Source: Euwallacea fornicatus
Lineage: Eukaryota; Arthropoda; Insecta; Coleoptera; Curculionidae
NCBI RefSeq assembly: GCF_040115645.1
Contig: NC_089543.1
Coordinates: forward strand, 1,674,001 to 1,738,000
Direction: 5' to 3'
Length of the DNA stretch: 64,000 nt
Shown here: positions 24,951 through 37,277 of the stretch, piece by piece
Layout: each line of letters opens with the position of its first letter
Position numbering within the stretch: position 1 is the first letter of the stretch
The notes under the pieces: generated by a model
What the model was told of the DNA's origin: nothing
The model's input: the letters and a program-made list of their open reading frames with translations, nothing else
The model's database searches: none
Translations under genes and position numbers: made by a program

Positions 24951-26022
24951 GTAAGTAGTCGGAAGTTGGAACATTTTTTTGACCAGCCGCTAAATTCTTG
25001 GACAAACAAACGAGCATTAAGTAAAACAAATTTAGTACACAAGGTATTCTATGTATTTTTAATGAGTTAAACTCATTTCAGGAGCTTTAGGCGCCCTTAT
25101 TTATTTTTCTTTCAGTTTTAATGAATTTTTACCCCTTAAACTTTTACTACATCGACGCTGAGATCAAAGAAATTTTGCCCTCGGTCATAAAGCGAATGAA
25201 TTTTAACTAAGACCACTCATTTAAGGCGCTGTATTATGTGGATTTAGTTCTAAATAACTTGCGGTTGGGCCATGGTTTATGTCAAATTCTTTTACTTCGA
25301 CCCGTTATTTCTGCTATGATGAGCTCAAATATTCGACAGTAATTATAATGGGACTCTCTTGACGAAGGGAAGATTAAACATAAATACAGGAAACATCCGG
25401 ATGAGGATTAGTCTGATCTATAATACCATCAGTGTTCAAATAATACCTTTGGAGTGCTCGCGGAGTTTCGCGTATCACAAAGCACCCAAATATGGATTCG
25501 TTGCGATATGCGAGTTTTATGAACAATTCAATTTTAAGCATTAGAATGTTTCTAATTACAAACCTTCCAATTGATAATCATAAATGGAACTTTTCAGGCG
25601 AACAAATGATATCAGTACTAAACGAAGCGTAGTTTCTCCCTATTGTAAACAAATTAATCTAATTTGAACAGACTAATATCCTTCTGCGGTTTCTAATTTT
25701 CGCGGTAACATTGGAAACAAATAACAAAATTAATTAACAAAAGAGTATGTAAAAGTTAAGCTCTTTTTAAGCCGAGTACTTATTTGGAACTGTGGACTTT
25801 ATTAATTAATAAGCACTAAAATTGTCTATGTATGTTAAAGTTAGAAATATCAAGATTATTGAAACAGAATTAAACTAGACTACATGGAGTGAAATAAAGT
25901 TGCATATAAAGTCTCGTATGTGTCAGTCAGGCTTTTCTTAAAGTAATTTAAAGTAAAATCAGGAGTAAGAAACATTGGCGTCAGAGACAATAATTTACTT
26001 AGTATTAACATTAACCAAAGTA
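24951..26022 (+). other. Start of the 25.6-kb DIP intron (24951-50563)
   Basis: Begins with the strong donor gtaagt. This first kilobase holds no recognisable feature. The rest of the intron carries most of the transposable elements in the window. Confidence 0.8.
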
Positions 26023-27120
26023 TCGAGGATAGTCCCAAAAGAACCCGACCTAATAATTAAAAAAAATAAAATAAATTGGAGATTGTTACGTTATTTCTCA
26101 ACATTGTCTCCTTTGAAGTAGACACAATTTTTCCAGCGATGTTCTATACTCTGTCATTAGTAAAAGCTTCGAATGCTTCAAAACAGGCATTAACCTTGGA
26201 TTTACTTCTCTTCATTATGTGCAAATTCCTTTCCACTGAGCCATTATTTCAAGTTTGAGAATAGAAAATAATCTAAAATGGCGAAATCTGTCTCATAGGA
26301 TGGGTGAGGAAAACGTTCGAAACCAAGGTGATTCATTTTGGTCAACGCAATGGCGGAAGTGTGAAGTAGTGCGTTGTCTTGATAACGAAACAAAACTTCC
26401 TTTTTTGCTTTTTTCCTCATTTATTCACTAAAACGCTACAATAAACGTTTGTACAATATTTTCCTTTTTTTTGTTTTTCCTTTAGAGAAATAGTCAATAA
26501 AAATTATCCCGTGTACATCCTAAAACACCGACCCCATCACCTTTCCTGCAAATGGAACGGTTTCCACCTTCTTTGGAGCCGATTCTCCCTTTTGAATCCA
26601 TTGTTTTGACTGCTCTGTCATTTCATGCATGAAATGATGAACTTATATTTCATCTATGGCTATGAACAAGGCAAAAACTCGGCTTTATTGCTGCCAAACT
26701 TTGCCAAACACTCTCTTGAAATACTTTCACGGTACTTTTTTTCTTTAATTGTGAGTTAGCGTAGCACTCATCTTGCTCACAGTTTTCTCATATCCAATTG
26801 TTCGGTCAAGATGCGATGTCCAGTACTTTTTGAAATCTCTGTCATGTCTGTTAACTCATGCAACTTTAGCCGACGGTATTCCAGTACAGTTTTGTGGATT
26901 TTCACCACAATTTCTGGAGTGGTCACTTCATTGGGTCGACCACTGCAAAGTTCGTCTTGGCAGCCCGTACGACCGCGTTTAACTCTGCCACCCAATATTT
27001 TACTGTTGTTAACGAACGACCAGATTCCCCAAAGTAGAATCTAACTCCGTTTTAATGTTAGATGGACTAAGATAACCAAATAATAGTTTCGAATCACTTA
27101 TCGATGACTAATTTTTTCTA
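26023..27120 (-). mobile_element. Mariner element (DD34D), 5' end not resolved
   Basis: The plus-strand left edge, after TA at 26021-26022, reads tcgaggatagtcccaaaaga and then acccgacctaa. This is the kind of end seen in mariners of the mellifera/irritans group just beyond the transposase stop. A matching inverted end was not found near 27100-27250, so the other end is lost or too diverged. The interior is a minus-strand transposase. Confidence 0.75.
26060..27110 (-). pseudogene. Mariner transposase (DD34D type), degraded
   Basis: Read on the minus strand from about 27070: LGESGPSLTTVKYWVAEFKR, then DELCSGRPNEVTTPEIV, KIHKTVLEYRRLKLHEL and STGHRILTEQLDMRKL, the two helix-turn-helix units. 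Next come IDEIYVHHFMHE (first catalytic Asp), QSKQWIQKGESAPKK, GKVMGSVF, a stop, then DVHGIIFIDY. Finally QDNALLHTS (second Asp) and ETDFAILDYFLFSNLK (third Asp). The second and third Asp are 34 residues apart, which assigns it to true mariners. Frameshifts and stops, such as the one after GSVF, show that it is dead. A late block RWKNCVYFKGDNVEK marks the C-terminus. Confidence 0.9.
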
Positions 27121-27257
27121 CGTTCACAAAATCTCAAAAAGTGTTCATTAACAACGGCTTCAAAACCACCACACATCGAACCTCAAATTGTAAACATAAG
27201 CTTTTTCAAATTAGGTCTTTGCAATATAGGTAGATTTTTAACAAAAATCGTCATCTA

Positions 27258-27472
27258 CAATCAGTCCCATAAACAAGTCTAGGTACACCTAGAAAATTTT
27301 TATTATTTCATAGTTAGAATCACGATAAAAAAAATATTTTTAAATATATTAAAACTCTCTCATAAACGATCATTATTGATGATTAAAAATTTGGGTTTCG
27401 ATTAATAGATTGAAAGAAAAAAAAATGAATATCAAAATTTGCAATATCACCAAAATGAACAGATACCAAAAA
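27258..27472 (+). repeat. Left terminal inverted repeat of the Tc1-like element
   Basis: Pairs with about 28660-28868; roughly 215 bp with scattered mismatches. Confidence 0.8.
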
Positions 27473-27601
27473 TACCATAAAAACTACAAATTTGTTTACA
27501 CTTTATGCATTTTTATCGCAATAATATGCACAAAGAATCGTTTAGTCTCGTGTAAAATTTTAAATGAAACACATTAAATCGAAATTTGAATATCTAACAT
27601 C

Positions 27602-28620
27602 ATGGTGTGTAGACAAATTGTAAAAGCAATTAGAGAATTAATAGTTCAATTACGAAACGAAGGAAAATCTTATGGTCACACAGCAAAACTGTTAAGTTAC
27701 CTAATTCTTCAATGCAAACCATTATAAAAAATTTTAATTTAACAAATTCAATTAATAATAAACGCCGATCTGGACGCCCTAAAAAAATAAAACCGCGCGA
27801 TATTGGGACTATTAGAAAAGTTGTATTAATCCCGGAAATTGGTGCTTCGAATTTGGCTGATCAAATTTGTAGACAAACTGATAAACGTATTAGTGCTGAA
27901 ATTATAAGAAGAATTCTGAGATTAGAGGGATTTCATAGAAGGGTTCCTAGGAAAAGCCCCTGATCTCCTAGCAAAATTACAAAAACAATGCCTACAATTT
28001 GCGAACAGGTATTTAGAAAAAAGCCTTGAGTTTTGGAGCTCGGTCTTGTTTACCGATGAAAGCAAGAACAATATTTTTGGATTCGATGATAAAGGAAAAA
28101 TATGGCGAAAACTAATGAAAAGCTGCAACCTGAAAACTTGTTACTCACAGTCAAGCACGGCAAAAGCAATGTAATGGTATGAGGCTCAACGTCTACGGTT
28201 GGAGTGAGGAACTTAGTTTTCATTGAAGGTGTAATGGGTCATCAGAAGTATTTCCAAATTTAGCGTGATAACCTATTGCCTTCAGTTGAACCTTTGGGAT
28301 CAGGAAACCAAAGGATATTCCAACAAGACAACGATCCCAAACATACCGCCCTGATTGTCAAAAAATGGCTCTTTTGTAACGTGCCTAAGTAACTTCATTC
28401 TCCTTCACAGTCGCCAGATACGAACCTTATCGAACACCTATGGGACGAATTAGAGCGAAGGGTATGAAATTACGATATTTCAGGAAACGTCTCGCTAAAA
28501 AGAACATTAACTTCGGCTTGAGGTGAAATTACCCCACATATTACAAAAAATTTGGTTTCATCCATACCCCGAAGGTTGAGAGCAGTTGTAGATGCAAAAG
28601 GTAGACCAACAAAATATTAA
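27602..28620 (+). pseudogene. Tc1-like transposase (DD34E type), degraded
   Basis: From the ATG at 27602 the frame gives KAIRELIVQLRNEGKSYG. A frameshift near 27700 then leads to RRSGRPKKIKPRDIGTIRK, IGASNLADQI and RRVPRKSP (27712-27963), the paired-like DNA-binding half. After further shifts come FTDESKNNIFGFD (about 28050, first catalytic Asp), QQDNDPKHTA (about 28320, second Asp) and SPDTNLIEHLWDELERR (about 28412, Glu in IEHLWDE region). The end RRLRAVVDAKGRPTKY finishes at TAA 28618-28620. The three catalytic blocks are readable, but in different frames and with stops between them, so no functional product is possible. Confidence 0.9.
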
Positions 28621-28659
28621 TTTGTATTTTATTGTTTTTTATGGTAAGTATAATAAAAT

Positions 28660-28868
28660 TTTATCTGCTCTATGTTCACCTTTATGAGATAGGAAATTTT
28701 TATATTAATTTTTTTCCCAACCTATCAATCGAAATTCAAATTTTTAATTGCCAACAATGATCATTTATGAGAATGTTTCAATACATTTAAAAATATTTTT
28801 TACATCATGATTCTAATTATAATATGATAGGAGTGTGCCAGGTGTACGTAGACTTACGTGACTGACTG
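28660..28868 (-). repeat. Right terminal inverted repeat of the Tc1-like element
   Basis: Inverted partner of 27258-27472. Confidence 0.8.
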
Positions 28869-31800
28869 TATATTTCAAGTCGAGTATTTCTAGAACTATC
28901 TTCGTACGCAGATTTTAAAAAAATCATAATATGCTTTTCATTATTTTGATATCGAAATTTAATTTTATAAATCGAAGTTGATTTTTAGGATTTCGGTACC
29001 AAAACGTGTAATTCGAAGATACCGGGGTTGAATCTCAAACTTTAAAAGATCGCAATAAATTTATTGAAATATCATGAAAGGCTCCTTCTAATGGTATGCT
29101 AGATTAACACACGTCAGTTCAGTAGATAAAACTAACACAGAATACAAAATATAAAAATGTATAGTGGCAATAAAAAAAGAAGAATCTTTCAGATATGCAA
29201 AAATTCCTCTGTATAACACTAGCGCATTCATCCAAAATGAAATCACCTAGCTGAGAATGTATTTTTATTGCCAGAGAGCCGCCGATCCGAATGCTCTCTC
29301 TAATTCCAAACTTGTTGGTTTTTCCACACATTTTCAGGATTGGAATTGGGATATTAATATTAACATTTAGGTCGAGATCTTGGGACTGGATCCTTGTTCG
29401 TAGCTCGTGCTCGGTACTTTGCAAAAATATTAAGATATCAAGTAAATTTTTTTCAGCAATTTAGAAATATGTACATATAGCTAGTTTTTGGAGTCTGAGA
29501 AAACCATCTATGCTTGTCTTTCTTGGATTCTTAATGTATTTTCTTACTTAAAAGATTGAGCTCCTTTGTTTACACTTGAGAGACGTAGGTAGGTCGCTAG
29601 CGTAATCTGAAAAGAGTCTTTGGGTTAGACAGGTCCTTTTTAAGGCACACTTTTTTAAATACTGCTGCCCTTTAATTAACTTGATTTTCAGTTACAATTC
29701 TTAATCCCAAATTTAAAAATGTTTCCCGAGTACAAGCTTCTGCAATTTGTACAACTGGCATGATTTCTCAATGGATCACTTATTGAGGAACAATGGAAGA
29801 GAAAAACAATTAAACAACTCCGTCATGAATTTCATTTCCTTCGAAGCAAACCCTATACACAACAAACGGATTTCGTATTCATAAATACGAAAAGCAAGTC
29901 AGTTCTCGGCATTCGCTTCCCAAACGAATGACATAAAATGTATGGGTTGTTATTATTTGTTATAAATGTGAGAAAGAGCGAGACCGAACATGTCTGAGTT
30001 TATGGGGAGGATTTACAAGCGACAGCAGTCCCTAAGGTCTACTTTACAACTTTATTGACGCCTCAGCTCGCTTAAGATCTGTAAAAAGCATTTTCGGTTT
30101 GTTTAACGCTTTTAGGCAGTAGTGTGATGCAAAAATCTGGCACCTTAATCTGAAGACCGACTGAATAAAAGGAATTTCCTTCGCAGTTCTGGTTACAGCT
30201 TCCAGACAATGCCATTTACCTATTTTCTCTTTCCAGGACTCGTTTCCTTTATCGCTTTATTAGATAAAGGTATTGGAGTGTATACAAGGTCCGTGCACCG
30301 TCCTTAATATTGTTTTAAATCCACATATCTTCTAAAGAGCTCAATATTCAATCGAAGTAAGCACTGCGGCAGCAAGATTTCGTTGTTGTACACCGATAAA
30401 AAAGAAGTTCGTTAGAACTCTTAGACGTACTTTTCTGGCAATACTATTTACCTATTTTCCCAATGAGCGGTTTTCCCAGTATCGCCACTTTTTCCCAAGT
30501 ACAAATTCTTGATTTTGAAACCCGATTCATGTCGCGTCTCATGTTGATTAACCCTTCAACAATAATTCTCCAACTAATTTAAATGAAATTAGCACAGTCT
30601 GATTTACTTTCAGCATATGTTACCGTTTCTTGTTTGAATTGGCTTGGATAGTTTATCCCGTGGGATTTTGCCACCAGTCTTCTCCAAATAAGCTTTTGTT
30701 CTCATCGTCAGAGCGTGATTCTTGTACTCTGAAAGTTGAGAAAAACTGCATTGTTAAATATCGACAAGCTGAGGAGGATGTCGCGGTTGGAAATTAGCCG
30801 AGCTTACTCAACTCGGTGGGAAACTTTTAATCGCCTTAATGCCACCGCGAATATTACAATTATTCAAAGTCACGTACAGTATTCTTATCAAATCCATAAC
30901 TTATACGAGTATACCAGGCACAACTTAAGGTCCTTCGGGCGTTATTGTATCTTATAATTACGTTGCGCCATCGGAAATCAAACAGATTAGAAGACTCATT
31001 TCGGGTTTTAATTTCGGGAATTGCGTTGCTGTCTTCTTCCGATCGATGCGATACTTAATTCATTTTCTAATAGAAACAGGAACTAAAATCAGTTTTGTTT
31101 TAAGTTCGTATTGTGCTGTTAGTATACAGAATCTTCATAAAGTGGCATAATTGAATTTATGCGCAAATTCGTGAGATATCAGTATTCAAGTTCGAAAAAT
31201 CGTAGAAAGTAGCTTCCTTAAGGAGAGTATCTGAAATTTGAAGCTGTGGTATTTTTTTATTAATATTAGCTAATTTTAAGCCTATCTACCCCCTGAATAG
31301 CCTAATTGACGTCACATGAAGCACGTATTACTCAGAGCAATGTTTACGTATAGATCTTGCTGGAGGGTAAAAATAGACCAATTGAGCTAAACTTACCAGA
31401 TACCAAAGTTGCTTGCTTAGCTTCTACAGGAAGTCAAAATAAAAAGACAAATGTCGACGCTGAACGAAATTAACGAATGAAGAAGGCAGGACGCTCAAGC
31501 TACGGTTTCCTAAGTGAGCAATGCCCTGGCGTTAATAATACTTTCTATAGTCAAAGACAATCTTGCGTATCGTTACTTAAAATATCATAAGCATCCTGGT
31601 GATTGATCCTTCGACTTATCCACTACGCCCTGTAGATCAAGAGATGACGAGCAATAGTTACGAGTGAACTGAGGGTTAGCCGATGTCTTTTCCCGCGCAT
31701 TTGCCTTAATGCGTCTGTGATTAGATACAGAGGAACCCATTTCTGATTGCTAAGAAGGAAGTTGTTTGAAACGCGTCTCTCCTGTAAATTCGTAAGATGG

Positions 31801-34257
31801 TGAAAATCACTTGCAGTATAAAATTTTTAAATGCGGCGCCTTGCGCATTTTTGGATATTTAAATACAAAGAATGGCAGAGACTATTTCTGATATGCACAT
31901 ACTATAACTATCTCTCACCCTATTCAAGTTACAGATGTTCAAAGAAGGATACTTTAAGAAAACATAGACACATGCATGAAAAATTCTCACCTCAGGTTCT
32001 TCGCAGGTCTTCAACCAATCAAAACTCGACTCTGGACACATAAATACAGAAAACGATATAGATTTTTCTAGTATAGATGAATCTATACTTAGTCCCTAGT
32101 CTTTTTAACTTACACCGGCTCAAAAAGGGCATATTCAGAAACCATGCAAGAATTTCTCAATTTAGGTTACTCGCAGTTCAACTCATCAAAAGTAAATTTT
32201 CCTAAATAGAACATAATATTTTTTGTGGTTTTGAAAAAAATAGAAAAAAATAAGTACGTTGTGAAGAGGCATTCTCTCGGCGGCTCTATTGAAAGGGTCG
32301 ATTTGTCTTAAACTTTTTGTTGTAAAAAATGCTTTAAAAATAAAATTGTGCCCGATCAAGATTATCGAAGTTAATTTAAAGGAGGGGTGAAATAAATTGC
32401 ACGAAGATAAATCATTGCAAAACCGGGCCGAAGAAATTAGATGAAAAATTAAACTTGGTAGGTAATCTAATTAAGGACAAATCCCAGTAATTCGAAAAGA
32501 TGGTATCTAAGATTAAGAAACAAATACCTGTGTCTCAGAGGAAAGAGAAGCATAGTGTCGAGTAAAGCAAGAAACGTGAAAAAATGCCGACAAATCCGGA
32601 AATATATTACCTTAATTTGTCTTCCTAAATCAGAAAGTACAAATTAAACGCCTTTATGATGACTTCTTGAGATTATTCAGAGTTGAGTGATAGCTGTTTT
32701 CAAGAAAAGGCTGCGGAGAAATCCCCTTGCGAAAGTAGATAAACGCTCATCAACAATAAAAACATTTAAAGTTTGTGATGAGAAAGTTTGGAACGGTTTT
32801 TACGACGTCAGCTCGGTCTTGTCCGTCGCCCGTACCGAACGTCGACTTTCCACAAAACCTTTCTCTCTTTTTACATACACCCTAAATCGTAGATTGGGTT
32901 CGGTTATATCGATTTCAGACTTTGAATGATTAGCACGCAAAACCGTTTCCCCAAGCAGATTTTTCAAACTTAAGGCCAAATGAAGATAGGGCCAGGTATC
33001 AGCGATCTATAGCTCGTTAAAACGAAGACTAATAATCCCTTATCAGTTATACCCTCGGTCGTAAGGCTAATAAGGTTCGCTTTAAAAGACGAGGATATAA
33101 TTGTTAAAAGTTCCCCAATAACTATAATGGAAGAGCAGCCTGAAAACACGACTTTACGGCGTCCGGTTATGTATAGCGGTGTGATGGTATCTCTTTCTTA
33201 TCACGGGATCGCGACTTTCCGCAGACGCTCCAGTTCGCTTTACAGGGGACAAATTATCGTTTTATTACCTTTTTTAAACTTTACTCTCTTCATTTTTCAA
33301 CAAACGGAGATTAAATGCTTTTTGTTTTAATTACAACTGCAACAAATGGTGCATCCAAGACCTTCTTTGCCGATAAATTTAATTTGTTCAATCTATAACC
33401 TTGTAAATCTTAGGTCTAAAAATGTTTTAATTTTTATTGTTGCGATTTCCAGTTAGCTGAAAAGTCTATAAAATTAAAAACTCTTTGCAAAGAATAAGCT
33501 AAAGGAAAGCTCTATACTAAATCAGAAGTTGAAGTGAATATTTTTCGCGGTAAGTCCAGCTCAGGTCAGACTAGAAACTCAGTGCTGTCGCGTCTAGAGT
33601 CAGGAAATTTACTACCTTGTTTACCACTTATCCACGTTTACACACTCGGTCGGGGTGCACCAGGAAATCTTTGTTTCTGCTGGCTTGGTGCCCATCTAGT
33701 TCTCATTTAGTTCCTTTTCACCACCATTGGCGCTCTCTAAAAAATCCTCCAGAAAATTAATGTTTTTTTCACATGCACCTCAAAATTTGAATGTTTGGCA
33801 TCGCTTCTTAAACTCAATATAAAAAATAAATACGAATCTACTCTCTCAATTCGACAATTCAACGATGCTGAAGGGAAAATCGTCCGGGGTTTGTCGTTTC
33901 TGTTTTTGCGAAGGGAATAATGTGATTAGCTATCTTGACGTTATTCTTTCAGTCTCTCTGTTAAATTTGCCCCTGCTAGCCTTGGGCCTCAGAAAATTTC
34001 AAAAGCAAACCAGATGAAGTGACAACAATATGGTAACAAAAGCAATAAAAGTTCTTTTGTTAGCACCGCAAAGATGCAGATACAATCTGTAGCGAAAAGC
34101 GAAACACACAAAAAACATTAATATTTACATATAATACATGTTATAATTATCAGAAAAACGTATTTGTAGGTGGGTTATTCGCGTACACGAAAGCTGTAAT
34201 TTTCTTCTTTACTGTTAAAAAGAACGCTAAACTTTAAAGTTCTTTATAGTATTACTA
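28869..34257. other. Intronic stretch without recognised features
   Basis: Within the 25.6-kb DIP intron. No exon-like frame bounded by splice sites, transposase motif or inverted-repeat pair was seen. The open frames (for example 101 codons on the minus strand at 29119-29424) have no family resemblance. Confidence 0.55.
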
Positions 34258-34786
34258 TGCAGGGTTCCAAGTTTTTTAGAAATAAAACGCCGTTCACCAT
34301 CCTGAACCATCTTGTGGGACAGCATTAGCTGTTGAGCTTCTCAAATTTGATTTTCTTGCCCAGTTTAGAGACTTTTTCAATTTTTGATTTTTTTTTATCA
34401 GTGAAACATTTTTAATTTTCTTGCAGATGCATGGAAAAACAATCCCATACTATTAGTATATCTCCCTATATGTTTCTCAAATAATTACTATAAATGAATA
34501 TAAAATGAACATAACGGCAAAGTTTATAATAAAGATTTAAGTGAACTGATCCAGATATTTTTCAACTGTTTTGATGCCTGGAAGTTGAAACATTATTAGG
34601 AAAATAATGTTTAAAAATAGGTGTTTTTTTCGTAACCTTGCAAGCAAGTTGAATAAAAACAGATAAAAAAAACTTTACCGCCAAAAAAAATCAATTGATA
34701 GAAAATCAAATTTTAAGTCAGTACAATATTATAAAAATTTAATGAAGATAAAATAGACATTCATTTCTTAAAACAATTCACCCTGT
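34258..34786. mobile_element. Possible small mariner-like MITE
   Basis: The left end tgcagggttccaagtttttt pairs loosely with the complement of the right end, tacagggtgaattgttttaa (ending about 34786). Further inside, the blocks caaatttgattttct and tttttttatc recur in inverted order. The match is patchy and was judged by eye, so the call is tentative. No coding content is present. Confidence 0.45.
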
Positions 34787-35307
34787 ATATTTCAATAAAA
34801 ATTGCGAATCGAAAACCGATAAGTGTAAGTAAAAAATGTGAATTTAATATCCGAAAAACTGAGAAAGGCATAAAAGGAAGGCTCGAAATTTAAGGCCCTG
34901 TAGCGAACTGTTGCAAAGTACGTTTTTATAACAGGTGCTGAAACCCTAATCATAAAATCTACGACAACTTATGATAAACAAAGGAAGCATTGAGAAATCT
35001 GTTCCATAAAAACGTAGGCACCTTTCTCGAAAACCGTGTCTTTGTATTTTTATTAACACATTGATTGCTGCATGAGTCACCTTAGAGCTATTACTTAATA
35101 TAACATAGTGGCACGTAATTTCGCCTAAATTTCATTTCCACCAGGAATGTATATTTTTGTCGGTCTTTGAGATACAGAGAAATTACAAGTTGCTAAAAAC
35201 TTGTAGAAACATTCATAATTAAAAATTATATTACCTTTTTACAAACGATATCATACTATATTATTAATATATTATTTGTATACCAAGTCAGACTCCCGGG
35301 AAATATA

Positions 35308-35535
35308 CAGTGACTTCATTTCAGAACAGGCCACCTTAAATAATTATTAATTAGGAAAATTTAAGGTTTTGAAAAAAAAACATAATTTTAGATATCAAGT
35401 GTGACATTTAAATCAATATTTTAAATACCACTACCTGTCACGTGATACTTCCTATTAAAGGACATTTCATTCTTTATTGAGAGACGCCAAAAAAACTAAA
35501 ATCGAACGAGTTATTTTCGATGTAAATAATGAACA
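35308..35535 (+). repeat. Left terminal inverted repeat of the 35.3-kb element
   Basis: Pairs with about 36795-37058. The right copy carries an extra stretch relative to the left. Confidence 0.8.
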
Positions 35536-35639
35536 AATTGTAAAATTTTTAATATATTTTTTTTATAATTCGTTTTCGTTTATTACATTTGAAACAATAA
35601 ATTTTCTTTCAAACTTTTATATGTTACATCATTAAATTA

Positions 35640-36640
35640 GGCTTTCAAAATGACTACCATTATTTGCCAAACAATAAAAGATACGATGGCCAAGTTCATC
35701 CCTCACTTTGTTCAAATTGCTGCACTGATACGCCTATATTCGTAGGATATTCGATCTTTAAGATCCTGAATATCATTCGGTTGGGCTTTATGAACTGTCG
35801 TTTTAAGATGTCCCCAGATGAAAAAGTCCAAGCGGGTCAAGTCGGGGGGATCTTGCAGGCCACTCAAATGCACCCCTTTTCCCAATCCATTTTCCTGGAT
35901 ACCGCTGATCTAACCATTGTCTCCCTAGTTCCATTGTTATACAAGTGTAATGAGGAGGTGCACGATCCTGTTGAAAATGTAAATGTTCTTCATTAAGACA
36001 ATTTCCGGCTTGATCTAATTGACGTTCCAATGATACAACAACAAGTGGGTCTATTACATTTACGAAAAGAGGTAAATATAATTCCCCTGTTAAATTTTCT
36101 TCTAGAGAAATAGATCCTATCACTGTATTTTCAAGAATATCTGCCCAAACATTGATTTTTTGTGGGTATTGGGTGTGACCTTTAAGCATGTGTAGATTTT
36201 CATTATCCCCATGTCGGCGATTGTGTTTATTAACAAAACTGTTCAAGAAAAATGTAGATTCATGACTGAAACAAATGTCGAAAGTAAAACTTTCATTTTC
36301 CTCTGTTTTTTGTACAATTTGTTCGCAGAATTAAATTCTTCTCTCGTAGTCATGTTCGTTAAGTAATTGTAAAACTTGAATTTTATACGGATTTTTTTTT
36401 AACCTTATGCACTGATCAACTGAGATATTTTGTAATAGATAAGTTGGGATCTGCAGCGAAGTGGCCAAGAACTTCAATTTGAAAATATTCATTTAAAATT
36501 TTTGGCTCTTAAGTCTTCTTATTACATATTGAGCCTGTTACGTAAAATTGGTGAACTAGTTCCGAGATGTAATTGTGTTTAACGTTCTTGCCCAGATGCG
36601 GCTCATTGAAAACTTTTGCAGTTCTCTGAGCGCAATGATC
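35640..36640 (-). pseudogene. Mariner-like transposase, degraded
   Basis: The minus strand reads VLGHFAADPNLSITKYLS (about 36465), NPYKIQVLQLLNEHDYERR (about 36395) and FDICFSHESTFFLN. A 147-codon open stretch (35803-36246) then carries NKHNRRHGDNEN, HTQYPQKINVWADILENTVI, EENLTGELYLPLF, FQQDRAPPHYT (second catalytic Asp present), YPGKWIGKRGAFEWPARSP and DPLGLF. The third catalytic Asp (normally PLDFF) reads Gly. Other frames continue to LVNNGGHFE-like residues near 35650. Frameshifts around 36250-36400 and several stops separate the parts. Confidence 0.9.
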
Positions 36641-36794
36641 TTCAAATCAGTAAATAAGTTTTATTTCAATGCTTTATTCTAACGTGTAGACCTTTTTTAT
36701 ACACTAATCAGGCTTTAATACTGTTGACGTTCGCTATTAAACAACGTTATAATGCATATGAAGCTGCCTTGGTCCCTACCTTATTATTTACATT

Positions 36795-37058
36795 GAAAAA
36801 TACTCGTTCGATTTTAGTTTTTTTGATGTTTTAGAATAGCGAATTTAATACCCTTTAATAGGGGGTATCACTTGACAGGCAGTGCCATTTAAAGTTCTTA
36901 TGATAGGATAGCTGGGAGCGCAGGTGTGACAAATCTATTTAATATTTTAATTTAAATGTTTCACCTGATATCTAAATTGCCGTGTTTTTTTTAAAAACCA
37001 TAAACTTTCGTAATTAATAATTATTTAAAAGGTGGCTTGTTCTAAAATGAAGCCACTG
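36795..37058 (-). repeat. Right terminal inverted repeat of the 35.3-kb element
   Basis: Inverted partner of 35308-35535. Confidence 0.8.
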
Positions 37059-37277
37059 TATGTCCTCTATATTAACTTTCATCAACTCCTTCTTCTCGTT
37101 TGTATCACATCGACTCCTTTCTTTTTGTTTCAGTCGTGGGCCAGACCAAATAACTGCCCCGCGCAAACTCGATTTTATTCACTCTAATTAATCCAGTTCT
37201 AGTTCAAAGAAGGATAGTGAATGTGCTCATTCTATTTTCCAATTTCTTAGTTTGTACTAAAACTATTTATAAATATA

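Larger units (their letters stand above)
27258..28868 (+). mobile_element. Tc1-like element with long terminal inverted repeats
   Basis: Both ends carry the same inverted sequence: caatcagtcccataaacaag on the left and a matching complement ending gtgactgactg on the right, each flanked by TA. The inverted similarity extends about 215 bp inward, with shared blocks such as tctacgtacacct/tctaggtacacct, aaaaatatttttaaat and tcgattgataggtt/tcgattaatagatt. The 1.6-kb length and the transposase inside give a complete but degenerate Tc1-family element. It lies directly beside the 5' side of the mariner at 26023-27120. Confidence 0.9.
35308..37058 (-). mobile_element. Mariner-like element with long terminal inverted repeats
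   Basis: TA-flanked ends: cagtgacttcatttcagaac on the left (35308 on) matches the complement of the right end, cagtggcttcattttagaac (ending 37058). The inverted match runs about 230-260 bp inward, through blocks such as aataattattaatta, tttagatatca and aactaaaatcgaacgag. The transposase inside is on the minus strand. Total length about 1.75 kb, a full-size element. Confidence 0.9.
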
